Source of the DNA: Clostridium fungisolvens
GTDB taxonomy: Bacteria > Bacillota > Clostridia > Clostridiales > Clostridiaceae
Direction of reading: 5' to 3'
Assembly: GCF_014193895.1 (NCBI RefSeq)
Contig: NZ_BLZR01000001.1
Span: forward strand, 930,001 to 994,000
Length of the DNA stretch: 64,000 nucleotides
Shown: one piece after another, positions 36,337 to 45,186 of the stretch
Layout: the number at the start of each line of letters is the position of its first letter
Numbering within the stretch: position 1 is the first letter of the stretch
Notes under the pieces: generated by a model
The model's database searches: none
Seen by the model: the letters and a program-made list of their open reading frames with translations, nothing else
Told to the model about the DNA's origin: nothing
Program-made: the position numbers and the translations under genes

Positions 36337-37137
36337 ATGTATAAACTACTAGCACTTGATCTTGATGGTACATTACTTAATAACAACGGGGAAATATCTA
36401 AGGCCAACGCTAAAGCTATTGAGCTAGCAAAGGAAAAGGGAATTAAAGTTGTTTTAGCCACAGGAAGACCTATAGATGGAATAAAGAATTATATATCACA
36501 GTTAAACCTTTTAGAGGATGACTATGTTGTTGCTTTTAATGGAGCTCTTGTACAAAAGACTAGAGACAAAACAGTAATAGGTAGAAAGGGGTTAACAATT
36601 AGTGACCTGAATAAGATATATGAATTAAGTAAAAAACTAAATGTTAATATACATATACATACTGATAAGGAGTGCATTACCCCAAAAATAAGTAAATATA
36701 GTCTTTTTGAAGCTAAACTTAACTCAATACCATTGAAAGAAATAGGATTTGAAGACTTGCAGGGAGATACAGTAATAAATAAAATTATGTTTATAGATGA
36801 AGAACAAATAATTGATAAGATTTCAGGTTTAATTGATGAGGAATTTCATGATGAATATACTGTAGTGAGAAGTTTACCATATTTTTTAGAATTTCTAAAT
36901 AAAGAAGTAAACAAGGGTATAGGTGTAAAAATGCTTGCCAATAGTTTAGGAATAAGTATGGACGAGGTTATTTGCATTGGAGACCATGAAAATGACATAC
37001 ACATGATACAATATGCAGGGTTAGGTGTTGCCATGGGTAATGCAGTGGATAGCCTTAAAAACGCAGCTGATTATATAACTAAGAGTAATGAAGAAAATGG
37101 AGTGGCCCACGTAATAGAAAAGTTTATTTTGAATTAA
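36337..37137 (+). CDS. Cof-type HAD-IIB phosphatase (266 aa)
   Basis: Haloacid dehalogenase superfamily hydrolase, probably a sugar-phosphate phosphatase. Motif I DLDGTLL with the nucleophile Asp, motif II ATGRP, cap domain in the middle, motif III Lys region VNKGIGVKML, motif IV GDHENDIHMI. ATG 36337 is chosen because GGAGG lies 6 bases upstream; a TTG at 36298 would add 13 residues before the conserved start. It follows the deglycosidase-like operon after its terminator and may clear toxic or dead-end sugar phosphates made there. Confidence 0.92.
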   Translation: MYKLLALDLDGTLLNNNGEISKANAKAIELAKEKGIKVVLATGRPIDGIKNYISQLNLLEDDYVVAFNGALVQKTRDKTVIGRKGLTISDLNKIYELSKKLNVNIHIHTDKECITPKISKYSLFEAKLNSIPLKEIGFEDLQGDTVINKIMFIDEEQIIDKISGLIDEEFHDEYTVVRSLPYFLEFLNKEVNKGIGVKMLANSLGISMDEVICIGDHENDIHMIQYAGLGVAMGNAVDSLKNAADYITKSNEENGVAHVIEKFILN

Positions 37138-37262
37138 AAATACTCCATTATGTCAAAGTATTTGATTTTCATAATTAATAAATTGATAATAAATCTTAAT
37201 TGGTAACTAATAGTTGATATTTGGATATTATATATAAGGATTAATTTACAAGGAAGAGAGAG

Positions 37263-37952
37263 ATGTATACTAAAGGTGATTTTCACATGCATAGTGTTGC
37301 GTCAGATGGGGATAGAACCCCTTCTGAAATTATAGTTATGGCAAAAGAAAAAGGCTTAGATATAATTTCAATCACAGATCATAATTCAACTGACAGTGTT
37401 GAAGAAGCAAAAAGAATTGGAGATATAATAGGAGTTAAGGTTATAGCTGGACTAGAATTATCAACAAGGTACAAAGGAAAAAAAGTACATGTTTTAAGTT
37501 ATTTTATGAATGATAAATATAAAGATATAACATTCCAAAAGGTATTAAAACATATTAGAAACCATGAGATCGATGAGCTCAAATCACTTGTGGGATCTGA
37601 GATAGCAATAACAAGAGATGAAATAAAAAATAGGATAGATACTAGAACAGGTATAGATATTTTGAGGTATTTCGGTGGATCCGTAGTATTAGCTCATCCT
37701 GTAAAAGTAAAAAAAGAGAACTTGGAAGATATTTTGCAACTAGAATTTGACGGAATAGAAGCAATATATTCAAAAAATACTACTGAGGATACCAAGTACT
37801 TTAAAGCTATAGCTGAAAAAAAAGGCTGGTTCTATACCGCTGGCTCAGACTTTCATACTGATAAAAGACAGGACAATAGGCATGGACAAATTGGACAGGT
37901 GTTTTTAAAAGAGAAAGAGCTGGAGATATTTATTCAGAGCTTAACAAAGTAA
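37263..37952 (+). CDS. PHP-domain phosphoesterase
   Basis: 229 aa, single PHP (polymerase and histidinol phosphatase) domain with metal-binding motifs DFHMHSVASDGDRTP at the N-terminus, ITDHNST, ELSTRYKGKKVHVLSYF, VLAHPVK and GSDFHTD near the C-terminus. Similar to small PHP proteins (YciV/TrpH type) that hydrolyse nucleotide or sugar phosphates. It lies 125 bp after the HAD phosphatase and ends before a strong terminator. Function within the sugar locus is not known. Confidence 0.9.
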   Translation: MYTKGDFHMHSVASDGDRTPSEIIVMAKEKGLDIISITDHNSTDSVEEAKRIGDIIGVKVIAGLELSTRYKGKKVHVLSYFMNDKYKDITFQKVLKHIRNHEIDELKSLVGSEIAITRDEIKNRIDTRTGIDILRYFGGSVVLAHPVKVKKENLEDILQLEFDGIEAIYSKNTTEDTKYFKAIAEKKGWFYTAGSDFHTDKRQDNRHGQIGQVFLKEKELEIFIQSLTK

Positions 37953-37987
37953 ACTTATGTAATTTTCTAAAGTAATGTTTTGAAATT

Positions 37988-38038
37988 AAGGTGCTGATCT
38001 ATAGATATATATTATATCAATAGCAGCACCTTTGTTTA
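37988..38038 (+). terminator. Rho-independent terminator
   Basis: AAGGTGCTG (37988-37996) is exactly complementary to CAGCACCTT (38024-38032), followed by TGTTTAT. Confidence 0.75.
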
Positions 38039-38460
38039 TATCTTTATAAGTAGTTTTTAAAGTTATTAAAGTTCATAGAAATTTAAAACACGTCCCCAAA
38101 AGTTAGTATAGATAAAGTAAGGTGAAAAAGATTTCTTCTGAAATCTTATTGGATCTATAAGAATTTTTTCAAAATCTGAAAATTACAATAATTTAACATG
38201 CCTAGGTTGAATGGAAAGGTTTACTTAACTATAATTATATAGGTGGACAACTTATAATTGAGTTCATATTTTATAAGTTTTTTATTAAAAGGTGAGAGGG
38301 TTTCTGGAATACAATCAGTATTTAGTTAATACATCTTTAAAGAGTTCATATAAATTAGTAGTTCAGTTATGAATTCTTTAAAGATGTAGGTTTATAAAGA
38401 AAAATATTTTAATTAATAAATAAGGACTAGAATATAAAAAGAATAAAGGGGAGTTTTACT
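38039..38460. other. Non-coding region before the ChbG-type gene with 20-bp hairpin
   Basis: No gene is seen. ACATCTTTAAAGAGTTCATA (38331-38350) pairs with the arm at 38368-38387 (one G-U). A smaller hairpin AAGATTTC/GAAATCTT lies near 38128-38147. The region may contain decayed mobile DNA, but nothing definite is recognisable. Confidence 0.45.
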
Positions 38461-39198
38461 ATGAAGCTAATTATAAATGCAGATGATTTCGGGTTCACTA
38501 GAGGTGTCAATTTAGGTATTCTTGAAGCTTTTAAGGAAGGAATTGTAACTTCTACTTCAATGCTTACTAATGGGCCAGGCTTTGAACATGGAATAGAATT
38601 AATGAGACAAAACAAAAATTTAAAAGTAGGTATACATTTAGTATTAACTGCAGGTAGACCAATAAGTGAAGGATTAAAAACCTTAGTAAATGAAAAAGGA
38701 AACTTTGAACATAATTTTGAAAAGATAGAAGCTGCTGATGAAGAAGAAATAAGAAAAGAGTATAGAGCACAAATAGATAAGTTCTTAAGTACAGGCTTTA
38801 AACCTACACATATAGATTTTCATCATGGAGCAACAAAGAAAAATTTTGCAATTGCTGTACAGTTTGCTAAAGAGTTAGGGGTTCCAATGAGGGGACTTAC
38901 AAGTGATGCTGGAAAGTATATGGATTCAAAAGGTGTTATACATTCTCACAACTTTTGTGAAAGGTTTTACGGACAGGAAAATATAAGTGAAGAGTCTCTT
39001 TTAAAGATATTAGAAGAAAGCAAATACTTAAATGAGATGGAATTAATGACTCACCCAGCATATATCGATAAAGATATTTTAACTTTGAGCAGCTATAATA
39101 CTCAAAGAGCTTATGAACTTGTAACTCTAAAAAGTGAAAAGGTTGTTAAATATATAGAAGCTAATAATATAAAGCTAATAGATTTTACAGACATATAA
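38461..39198 (+). CDS. ChbG/YdjC-family carbohydrate deacetylase
   Basis: 245 aa. Members remove N-acetyl groups from chitooligosaccharides or related sugars, in the cytoplasm. Metal-binding and catalytic motifs: INADDFGFTRGVNLGILEAF at the N-terminus (DD), GIHLVLTAGRP with His, HIDFHHGATK with the second His pair, and MTHPAY near the C-terminus. Length and motif order are normal. It has a clear AAGGGGAG ribosome site and stands alone between a long non-coding region and a foldback element. No chitobiose transport genes are nearby, so the substrate is open. Confidence 0.9.
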   Translation: MKLIINADDFGFTRGVNLGILEAFKEGIVTSTSMLTNGPGFEHGIELMRQNKNLKVGIHLVLTAGRPISEGLKTLVNEKGNFEHNFEKIEAADEEEIRKEYRAQIDKFLSTGFKPTHIDFHHGATKKNFAIAVQFAKELGVPMRGLTSDAGKYMDSKGVIHSHNFCERFYGQENISEESLLKILEESKYLNEMELMTHPAYIDKDILTLSSYNTQRAYELVTLKSEKVVKYIEANNIKLIDFTDI

Positions 39199-39223
39199 AG
39201 TTTATGACTTTAATATTCTGTTG

Positions 39224-39417
39224 AAATTAAGTGGTTATCCATCCGATGCTTTAATGAGCTTACGCAAAGAATTAATATGATTTTGTCATATTCCATGGCT
39301 AAAACTGTAAACTCACTACGTTCGAACAGTACAGTTTATTAACGCCATTCCATATGATAAAATCATTTAATTCTAATAGCTCGCTCATAGAGCATCTCCT
39401 GTATAACCACTTAATTT
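39224..39417 (+). repeat. About 195-bp foldback element, family 2, long copy
   Basis: Outer arms AAATTAAGTGGTTAT (39224-39238) and ATAACCACTTAATTT (39403-39417) are perfectly complementary. Inner blocks also pair: GATGCTTTAATGAGC with GCTCATAGAGCATC, and AGAATTAATATGATTTTG with the segment around 39355-39373. The left end (TTGAAATTAAGTGGT ... CATCCGATGCTTTAATGA) recurs at 42022 and 58525. It resembles a non-autonomous foldback element or MITE. Confidence 0.75.
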
Positions 39418-39530
39418 TAGAAGTATTTTTAAAATAGTCTAAAATAAAATTATAGGAATATATACATTTATCAATGCTTTAGCACAAGATATAAGTATAT
39501 AAATGTAAGTTATAAAATGAGGTGAGGAAC

Positions 39531-40322
39531 GTGGAGAAGAAAATAGCTTTTTTTGATATAGATGGAACATTAATTAGCTCTAATGGCAATGAGGTTATAA
39601 TGCCAGAAAGCACTAAGGTAGCTATAAGAGAGTTTAGAAAAAGAGGTAACTTAGCTTTTGTATGCAGTGGGAGACCAATTAGATTTATTATTCAGGAATT
39701 TGGTGAGGACATGTTCGATGGGTATATAGCTGGGAATGGTACTCATATAGTTCATGAAGGTAAGGATGTTTATCATAGATTAATTGATGTAGACACAGTA
39801 AAGCAGCTGCAAAAGTCTTTTGATGAATTAGGTATAAGCTGTTGCTTTAATGGTCTTCATGAGGGCTATGCATATAATATGCCCATTGAAAGAGTTGAGG
39901 AGTACAATTCTATGTTCACTGGTGAACCTTACTTATTAAAAGAATGGGATATAGATAATATTAAGGTTAATACCTTAGATATATTTTATTCTAAAGAAGA
40001 GTGCTTGAACAAATGCATTGAGTATTTTAAAGATAAACTTGTTTTTAATTCTCATGGACCACATATGTCGGCAGATGTATCCTTTAAAGATTGGGGAAAA
40101 TCCCATGCCATTGAGCATTTTATACAATTAGTAGGGATGAATATGGAGGATACCTTTGCCTTTGGAGATGGTTATAATGATATAGAGATGATTAAAACAG
40201 TGAAGACTGGAATTGCTATGGGAAATGCAGTAGAGGCTTTGAAGAAAGAAGCAAACTATGTGACTTCAAGCATTCTTGAAGATGGCATCTATAATGCAAT
40301 GAAGGAGTTTGGGCTTATATAA
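39531..40322 (+). CDS. HAD-IIB (Cof-type) phosphatase (263 aa)
   Basis: Second Cof-like hydrolase. IAFFDIDGTLISSNG carries the nucleophile motif, VCSGRP motif II, and FGDGYNDIEMIKTVKTGIAM motif IV; the Lys motif is within FKDWGKSHAIEHF. GTG 39531 is preferred because AGGTG lies about 6 bases upstream, giving MEKKIAFFDIDG; the GTG at 39522 would place the ribosome site inside the gene. It is flanked by a family-2 foldback element upstream and a 95-bp family-1 repeat starting 2 bp after its stop codon. Substrate unknown, probably a sugar phosphate. Confidence 0.9.
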   Translation: MEKKIAFFDIDGTLISSNGNEVIMPESTKVAIREFRKRGNLAFVCSGRPIRFIIQEFGEDMFDGYIAGNGTHIVHEGKDVYHRLIDVDTVKQLQKSFDELGISCCFNGLHEGYAYNMPIERVEEYNSMFTGEPYLLKEWDIDNIKVNTLDIFYSKEECLNKCIEYFKDKLVFNSHGPHMSADVSFKDWGKSHAIEHFIQLVGMNMEDTFAFGDGYNDIEMIKTVKTGIAMGNAVEALKKEANYVTSSILEDGIYNAMKEFGLI

Positions 40323-40323
40323 A

Positions 40324-40418
40324 GATGAACCACTTCGATCCGAAATCTATTTTTAAAACTCTCACGGGTTCTGGTGAGAGAATTTAAAAATATAAATTCT
40401 ATTACGAAGTGGTTCATC
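40324..40418 (+). repeat. 95-bp foldback repeat, family 1, copy B
   Basis: Begins GATGAACCACTTC and ends GAAGTGGTTCATC (13-bp perfect inverted repeat). Inner stem CTCTCAC / GTGAGAG around a GGGTTCTG-type loop. Identical over all 95 bases to copy C at 42113. Confidence 0.95.
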
Positions 40419-40470
40419 TATAGATTTTTTAACTTAAGTACAGGATGATTGCTAACTAAATTATTAACTT

Positions 40471-40516
40471 ATACATGCCCGGTAATCACTAGATTATGTG
40501 ATTATCGGGCATGTAT
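40471..40516. terminator. Strong hairpin, probable terminator
   Basis: ATACATGCCCGGTAATCAC (40471-40489) pairs with GTGATTATCGGGCATGTAT (40498-40516) with a single G-U. No long T run follows, so terminator function is likely but not certain. Confidence 0.5.
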
Positions 40517-40624
40517 GGATTTAACCTTCATAAACCCCTTATATAGAGATAAAAAATGAACACCTACCTAAAGAACACAATCTTTACCAGTAAAATCCAG
40601 GGTGATATGATGAACTTAAGAAAA

Positions 40625-40638
40625 CGATTTCGAAATCG
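40625..40638. promoter_or_regulatory. 14-bp palindrome, cre- or LacI-type operator candidate
   Basis: CGATTTCGAAATCG is a perfect palindrome 80 bp before the secreted esterase gene. The overlapping GAAAACGATTTC resembles a cre core. Bound regulator unknown. Confidence 0.4.
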
Positions 40639-40717
40639 CATGATATATGTGTAGGTAGCATGCAGAAGTTTACACATTATCTATCACCTGAGTTTTAAAA
40701 TTGAAAGGGGTTAGAAA

Positions 40718-41989
40718 ATGAAAAGAAAGAATGGGAGATTTGGGGTTATTAATTTTGTTCTTAGCTTAGTGTTTTTAATGGCATCCTTTGTTGTTCCTGC
40801 AAGAGCACAACAAATTGGAGTGAAAACTGATACTGGAATAAAAAAAGAAGGTGTCACTGTTAGACCAGATAATAATTCGCCTACAGGCTATACAGCAACC
40901 TTTGTTTACAAGAATTCAACAGCTACTAAGGTAGAATTTTATGGTCAATTCACCTTTGCAAGGACTGGACAGGACTATCCTAATACATCCGTAACTAGTT
41001 ATACACCTTATCAATGGACAAAAGATATGTTTCCTCTTACTAGTGCAGTATATCAGGAGGCTATGACAAAAGTTAAAGGCACTGATTTCTGGACAATAAG
41101 TATGCCTCTTCCAAGTGGAGGATATCCATATTCATATGTTGTTGATGGTACAAAGGTAGCTGATCCTGCAAATATGCCTATAACTAACGTTAATGGAGGG
41201 AAACAGACTCTTAGCATGGCATATATACCATTTGACAAACAAAAGCAAGTGACAGATTATTCATATGTTTTACCAAAAGAAGGAGCAAAAACTGGTAAGG
41301 TTTCCTTTGTGAAGTATTCAACCAAAGGATTACTTACAACTGATCTACAACCACTTGGTATTTATCTTCCATTCGGATATGATGCAAATAGGACTGAACC
41401 TTACAAGGTAATATATCTTTCACATGGCGGTGGGGGTAATGAATCAGATTGGTTTAATACCGGAAGTGCAGCTAACATAATGGATAATTTAATTGCTGAA
41501 AAGAAAACTGAGCCAGCAATTGTAGTAACAATGGATAATAGTGCATTTGGATGGAACTTCGTTAATATAAATAAAAATATGATGGAAAATATAATTCCTT
41601 ATATGGAATCACATTATAATGTTTCTAAAAATGTTAAAGATCGTGCTTTTGCAGGCTTATCAATGGGGGCTTTGACAGCTTCTAATTTATATTATGCACA
41701 TCCAACTGACTTTGGATATTTTGGAATATTCAGCGGTGCTAATGCTGCACTTGATTTAACTAAGAACACTGATGCTTTGCGTACACCAAAGCTTTTTGTA
41801 GGCGCTGGGTGCTATGATATGGCATATTATAACTTAGGATTTAATTCAGATAAATACACCCTAAAATTTTTAGAAATGTTAGATGCAAATAGCATACCAT
41901 ATCAGTTCCAATTGGCAAATGGAGCACATGATTGGTTTACATGGCCTCAACTCTTTGATACATTTGCAAAGAACATCGTATGGAAATAA
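40718..41989 (+). CDS. Secreted esterase (feruloyl/acetyl-xylan esterase-like)
   Basis: 423 aa with an N-terminal signal peptide (MKRKNGRFGVINFVLSLVFL..., predicted cleavage after ARA near residue 30). Residues about 40-180 form an Ig-like/E-set domain as in GH13-associated or XynZ-type esterases; the rest is an esterase-D type alpha/beta hydrolase with nucleophile S315 in FAGLSMGAL and catalytic His H404 in NGAHDWFTW. It probably removes ferulic or acetyl groups from plant polysaccharides outside the cell. The gene lies between two identical 95-bp repeats. Confidence 0.88.
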   Translation: MKRKNGRFGVINFVLSLVFLMASFVVPARAQQIGVKTDTGIKKEGVTVRPDNNSPTGYTATFVYKNSTATKVEFYGQFTFARTGQDYPNTSVTSYTPYQWTKDMFPLTSAVYQEAMTKVKGTDFWTISMPLPSGGYPYSYVVDGTKVADPANMPITNVNGGKQTLSMAYIPFDKQKQVTDYSYVLPKEGAKTGKVSFVKYSTKGLLTTDLQPLGIYLPFGYDANRTEPYKVIYLSHGGGGNESDWFNTGSAANIMDNLIAEKKTEPAIVVTMDNSAFGWNFVNINKNMMENIIPYMESHYNVSKNVKDRAFAGLSMGALTASNLYYAHPTDFGYFGIFSGANAALDLTKNTDALRTPKLFVGAGCYDMAYYNLGFNSDKYTLKFLEMLDANSIPYQFQLANGAHDWFTWPQLFDTFAKNIVWK

Positions 41990-42021
41990 TATAATGAATT
42001 TGACTCTGTTAAAGCAAAGTG

Positions 42022-42073
42022 TTGAAATTGATTGGTTAGTCATCCGATGCTTTAATGAACTTATCAATTTCAA
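42022..42073 (+). repeat. Foldback element, family 2, short copy
   Basis: TTGAAATTGAT (42022-42032) is complementary to ATCAATTTCAA (42063-42073). The interior CATCCGATGCTTTAATGA is shared with 39221 and 58525. It lies 33 bp after the esterase stop. Confidence 0.75.
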
Positions 42074-42112
42074 TAATCTTTTAATCATAGAATAAATTAG
42101 GACATATGTAAA

Positions 42113-42207
42113 GATGAACCACTTCGATCCGAAATCTATTTTTAAAACTCTCACGGGTTCTGGTGAGAGAATTTAAAAATATAAATTCTATTACGAAGTG
42201 GTTCATC
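42113..42207 (+). repeat. 95-bp foldback repeat, family 1, copy C
   Basis: Identical to copy B (40324-40418) in all 95 positions and in the same orientation, 1,789 bp apart, with the esterase gene between them. Confidence 0.95.
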
Positions 42208-42342
42208 TATAGCAATATGAAAATTGCTATGTATGTCCAATGTTATATGAAAATCAATATGCTTTATTAGAACTGTATTACTAAAATAATAATCCTGTTA
42301 ACTATTATGATGCTACTATATGGAGGCGAAGGAGTCTTTTCT

Positions 42343-43167
42343 ATGAAATCAAATATTTGTTATGATGAAAAACTTTATACTATGTTTGGAATTAATAAGG
42401 TAAAAGATGAGAGTAGCGTAGAGATAAAGAACACATCATTTGAGAAGAGCGAAAAGGGTTTAAGTGAATATACAGCTACAGACAAAGCTGACATTGAGAA
42501 TTTTAATAAAGAAAGGACTATTAAACAATTTAAACTAGTAAAAGAACTTTACAGAGAAGATATCGAAAGTGCAGGTGTAACTCTCTATGAACTGACTAAT
42601 ATGCTGATAAAAAGCACTCTACCAGATCATATAAACAAGATGCTAATATACGGTGTTATTGATATTTTTTTAATGTTTGGTGAGTACATGAACTCAAAAA
42701 GGGATGGATTCAAAAGTGGTGATATTTTGAGCACTGATGATATACATAAAATATTAGCTTGTTCAGATGTTAATGAGGTACAGGCTTACTTTCTAGAAAT
42801 TTATGAAAGAATAAGAATCTTAGATAATAGTATAAAAAGTAAGAGCAAGATGAAGGTGGTTTATAATTATATATTAAAGCATTTTAAAGATCCTCAAATT
42901 TCTCTGAGTAGTATATCTGAAAGATTCAACTTGAGTAATACTTATGTTTCACATATGTTCAAAAAGGAATTCGGATATAACGTTTTGGATTTAATTCATA
43001 GAAGAAGAATCGAAGAGGCTAAAGAATTGCTTGAAAATACAGGGTTAACAGTACTAGAAATATCAGAGAGAGTTGGATATTATAATCATGGAACTTTAGC
43101 TAAGATATTTAAGCGGATAGAAGGAATAAAACCATCAGAGTTTAGAGAACTAAAAAGAAAGTTGTGA
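42343..43167 (+). CDS. AraC-family transcriptional regulator (274 aa)
   Basis: C-terminal AraC double HTH (about residues 175-272: ISLSSISERFNLSNTYVSHM, FKKEFGYN, then VLEISERVGYYNHGTLAKIF, ending IKPSEFRELKRKL). The N-terminal about 160 residues are helical with no recognisable sensor domain; this arrangement resembles the C-terminal part of YesN-type regulators. ATG 42343 is chosen because GAAGGAG lies 8 bases before it; an ATG at 42307 would put that ribosome site inside the gene. It stands alone after the esterase, which is a plausible target. Confidence 0.87.
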   Translation: MKSNICYDEKLYTMFGINKVKDESSVEIKNTSFEKSEKGLSEYTATDKADIENFNKERTIKQFKLVKELYREDIESAGVTLYELTNMLIKSTLPDHINKMLIYGVIDIFLMFGEYMNSKRDGFKSGDILSTDDIHKILACSDVNEVQAYFLEIYERIRILDNSIKSKSKMKVVYNYILKHFKDPQISLSSISERFNLSNTYVSHMFKKEFGYNVLDLIHRRRIEEAKELLENTGLTVLEISERVGYYNHGTLAKIFKRIEGIKPSEFRELKRKL

Positions 43168-43174
43168 GTTATAG

Positions 43175-43588
43175 TTACATTGAAGTAATAGCGTGCATTA
43201 GCAAATATAGCACAAGTGAATAAATTCCCATTATTGCTGATATTACAGGTAATATAGAAAGTTTATTATCTTTGTAGGTATAAAGATGTAAAGCAAATGC
43301 CAGTATAATTATAGCTAATACAATAATCCAGTTTTTAAAAAGCATAAATGGAAAAATAACTATTCCAAGTGATGAAACGATTGATACTGTTACCAATGGT
43401 AGTTTTACTTTTTTATTTAATATAAAAAATGAAACTCCAAATAAAATGGATAATAAAGATATGCAGATCCAAGTTATTTCCACTAAGTTATTTGGATACA
43501 GCGAAAGTTTATCACTAAAAAACAAATATAAAATTGTTGACTGCAATAGTATCAGCATAAGAATAATACCTAGAAAAAGTTTACGCAT
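43175..43588 (-). CDS. Small integral membrane protein, unknown function
   Basis: 137 aa with four hydrophobic segments (starting LFLGIILMLILLQSTILYLF; then TWICISLLSILFGVSFFIL; IVFPFMLFKNWIIVLAII; and a last one near AIMGIYSLVLYLLM). No charged catalytic motif. ATG 43588 is chosen because GGAGG lies 9 bases upstream; ATG 43597 directly abuts that site. It is convergent with the AraC gene with only 7 bp between stops. Function not recognised. Confidence 0.65.
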   Translation of the reverse strand: MRKLFLGIILMLILLQSTILYLFFSDKLSLYPNNLVEITWICISLLSILFGVSFFILNKKVKLPLVTVSIVSSLGIVIFPFMLFKNWIIVLAIIILAFALHLYTYKDNKLSILPVISAIMGIYSLVLYLLMHAITSM

Positions 43589-43935
43589 ATAATACATCCT
43601 CCATATCTATACATAACAATTTATTTCCAATGTAGTATAAATTATACATTATTATTTATTGTTTTTCAATAATTTTATATTAAAAATCGATATGAAATTT
43701 TGTAGCTAGGTTAATTGGAAGGTTAATCGGGTTAATTGGAAGACGGGAGGCCACTTTGTAAATTGAAAAGGAATATTTGAAACTTATTGTACATGGTAAA
43801 AGCTGAACGTCTCGTATGGGCTACGGGTGTTCAGCTTTTTTCTTTTGTATGAGTTTATGTGATTCATTATTAACCAACATTTTTCTGCGTAAGCTGATTA
43901 AAGCTGGATACCTGTTTTCTATATGAAATCAACGT
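43589..43935. other. Intergenic region with direct repeat and terminator
   Basis: Contains GGTTAATTGGAAG at 43709-43721 repeated at 43730-43742, and the terminator-like hairpin AAAAGCTGAAC (43798-43808) / GTTCAGCTTTT (43829-43839) followed by TTCTTTT. No gene is seen. The hairpin points rightwards although the flanking gene is on the minus strand. Confidence 0.5.
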
Positions 43936-44631
43936 CTAATTAACTTGCTTTTTACTATTACTAAAAGATAATAAAATAAATAGCAAGCATAATGTGATCG
44001 TCCAAATCAATCCAGAATATTCATGTCCTACTGATATATAACCATACTGAGACATTCCCACATTCCTCATTATAGGAAGATTTATAAATGAAAAACCTAT
44101 AGTATTCATAAAGATAAATATAATAAATACTACAACTAGTAGCCACTTCTTATATACAAGTAGGTAGTTAAACTTAGCTTGAAAGTATGCAATTCCTCTA
44201 ATTCTAGGTAGAAATAAAATACATAATATCACTATTGATAAAAGAATATTTACAGCAAAACTTATGTAGGTAAGTTCATGGGCATGTAGTTCAATTCTTT
44301 TAAAGAAGGTAGTAGTAATAAAGATAGATAAGGTTGTTATAAGTTTTTCAGAGAAACTTATTATTAGATATCCACTAAGTAGCCAAAGGAATTTTTTTAT
44401 CCATAAAAAATTTGAATTAACGATACTATATTCACTTGTAAGCAGATCTACTGAGCCTATTCTGCTGCAAGCAACATAAAATGCTTCTTCTTCAGTTAGG
44501 GTCTTTTTCTTAAGAGCGTCTATTTCATCTAGTAGATGACTTTCTAGTTCTTCAATATCAGAGTTGGTTAGTGAATTACTAGCAGACAGTTTTTTCTTCC
44601 AATCCATTAATGATTTTTCTAATTGAAACAT
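43936..44631 (-). CDS. HAAS-domain membrane protein partner of PadR
   Basis: 231 aa. The N-terminal about 75 residues (KSLMDWKKKLSASNSLTNSD, then IEELESHLLDEIDALKKKTL, and EEAFYVACSRIG) match the HAAS / permease-prefix helical domain that is usually encoded next to PadR regulators. Four or five hydrophobic segments follow (IKKFLWLLSGYLIISFSEKL; SFAVNILLSIVILCILFLP; WLLVVVFIIFIFMNTIGFS; LIWTITLCLLFILLSF). ATG 44631 is preferred over GTG 44646 because GGGGGAA precedes it. It overlaps the end of the PadR gene, so translation is coupled. Function is unknown, possibly envelope sensing. Confidence 0.82.
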   Translation of the reverse strand: MFQLEKSLMDWKKKLSASNSLTNSDIEELESHLLDEIDALKKKTLTEEEAFYVACSRIGSVDLLTSEYSIVNSNFLWIKKFLWLLSGYLIISFSEKLITTLSIFITTTFFKRIELHAHELTYISFAVNILLSIVILCILFLPRIRGIAYFQAKFNYLLVYKKWLLVVVFIIFIFMNTIGFSFINLPIMRNVGMSQYGYISVGHEYSGLIWTITLCLLFILLSFSNSKKQVN

Positions 44632-44954
44632 ATAGAATTCCCCCACATATTAGTTAAAGTATCATTTACTATTTGCCATTGGAGCTTTTCGCTCTCCAAG
44701 GTTTCTAATCCAGCTTTTGTTATTCTATAATATTTTCTTTTCCTTCCATCTACAGTTTTCCATTCAGATTCAACTAAGCCACTCTCACATAATTTTTTTA
44801 GAACGGGATAAAGAGTCCCATCCTTCCAGATTATTTCATTATTTGATAGCTCTTGAATGTTTTTTATAATATCATACCCATAACTTTCTTGCTTAGCTAA
44901 AAATGAAAGTATAAGTGGTCTTGTTGATGCTGCAGTTAAATCTTTTGATAGCAA
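44619..44954 (-). CDS. PadR-family transcriptional repressor
   Basis: 111 aa winged-helix PadR protein: LILSFLAKQESYGYDIIKNI, then WKDGTLYPVLKKLCESGLVE and KRKYYRITKAG are the family pattern. The start is TTG with AAGGAGGT 6 bases upstream. The promoter just upstream contains a 15-bp inverted repeat, one arm exactly within the 17-bp spacer between -35 and -10 and the other overlapping the ribosome site, typical of autorepression. The HAAS-domain gene is co-transcribed and overlaps by 13 bases. Confidence 0.92.
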   Translation of the reverse strand: MLSKDLTAASTRPLILSFLAKQESYGYDIIKNIQELSNNEIIWKDGTLYPVLKKLCESGLVESEWKTVDGRKRKYYRITKAGLETLESEKLQWQIVNDTLTNMWGNSICFN

Positions 44955-44967
44955 AAGTGCACCTCCT

Positions 44968-45018
44968 TACATAGAAGTTCTATGTATATAGATTACCTAG
45001 AACTTCTATGTAAGTCAA
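44968..45018 (-). promoter_or_regulatory. PadR-HAAS promoter with dyad operator
   Basis: Minus-strand -35 TTGACT (45013-45018) and -10 TAATCT (44990-44995) with a 17-bp spacer. TACATAGAAGTTCTA at 44968-44982 and its exact inverse complement at 44998-45012 form the probable PadR operator, the latter inside the spacer. Confidence 0.7.
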
Positions 45019-45186
45019 GAATGTTTTTACTTAATTTACAAATTGTTCTAACTTGTATAAATTAGATTGCTTTAATCATGTAATAGATTGCGGCTAGTTG
45101 GAAATCCTTTGTATAATATTGTATAGAAGCAGCATGTTGCGAGAAAGGAATAGTTAATCTTTTTTATTAATTAAAACTGGAAACTA

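Noticed and set aside
38090..38330. Possible IS3-type insertion sequence remnant (CACGTCCCCAAAAGTTAG and GGTGGACAACTTAT)
   Set aside because: It faintly recalls IS ends, but no transposase codons, matching inverted end or target duplication can be shown.
41879..42154. Open frames over the esterase end and repeats
   Set aside because: They run through the esterase stop into the foldback repeats and have no start signals.
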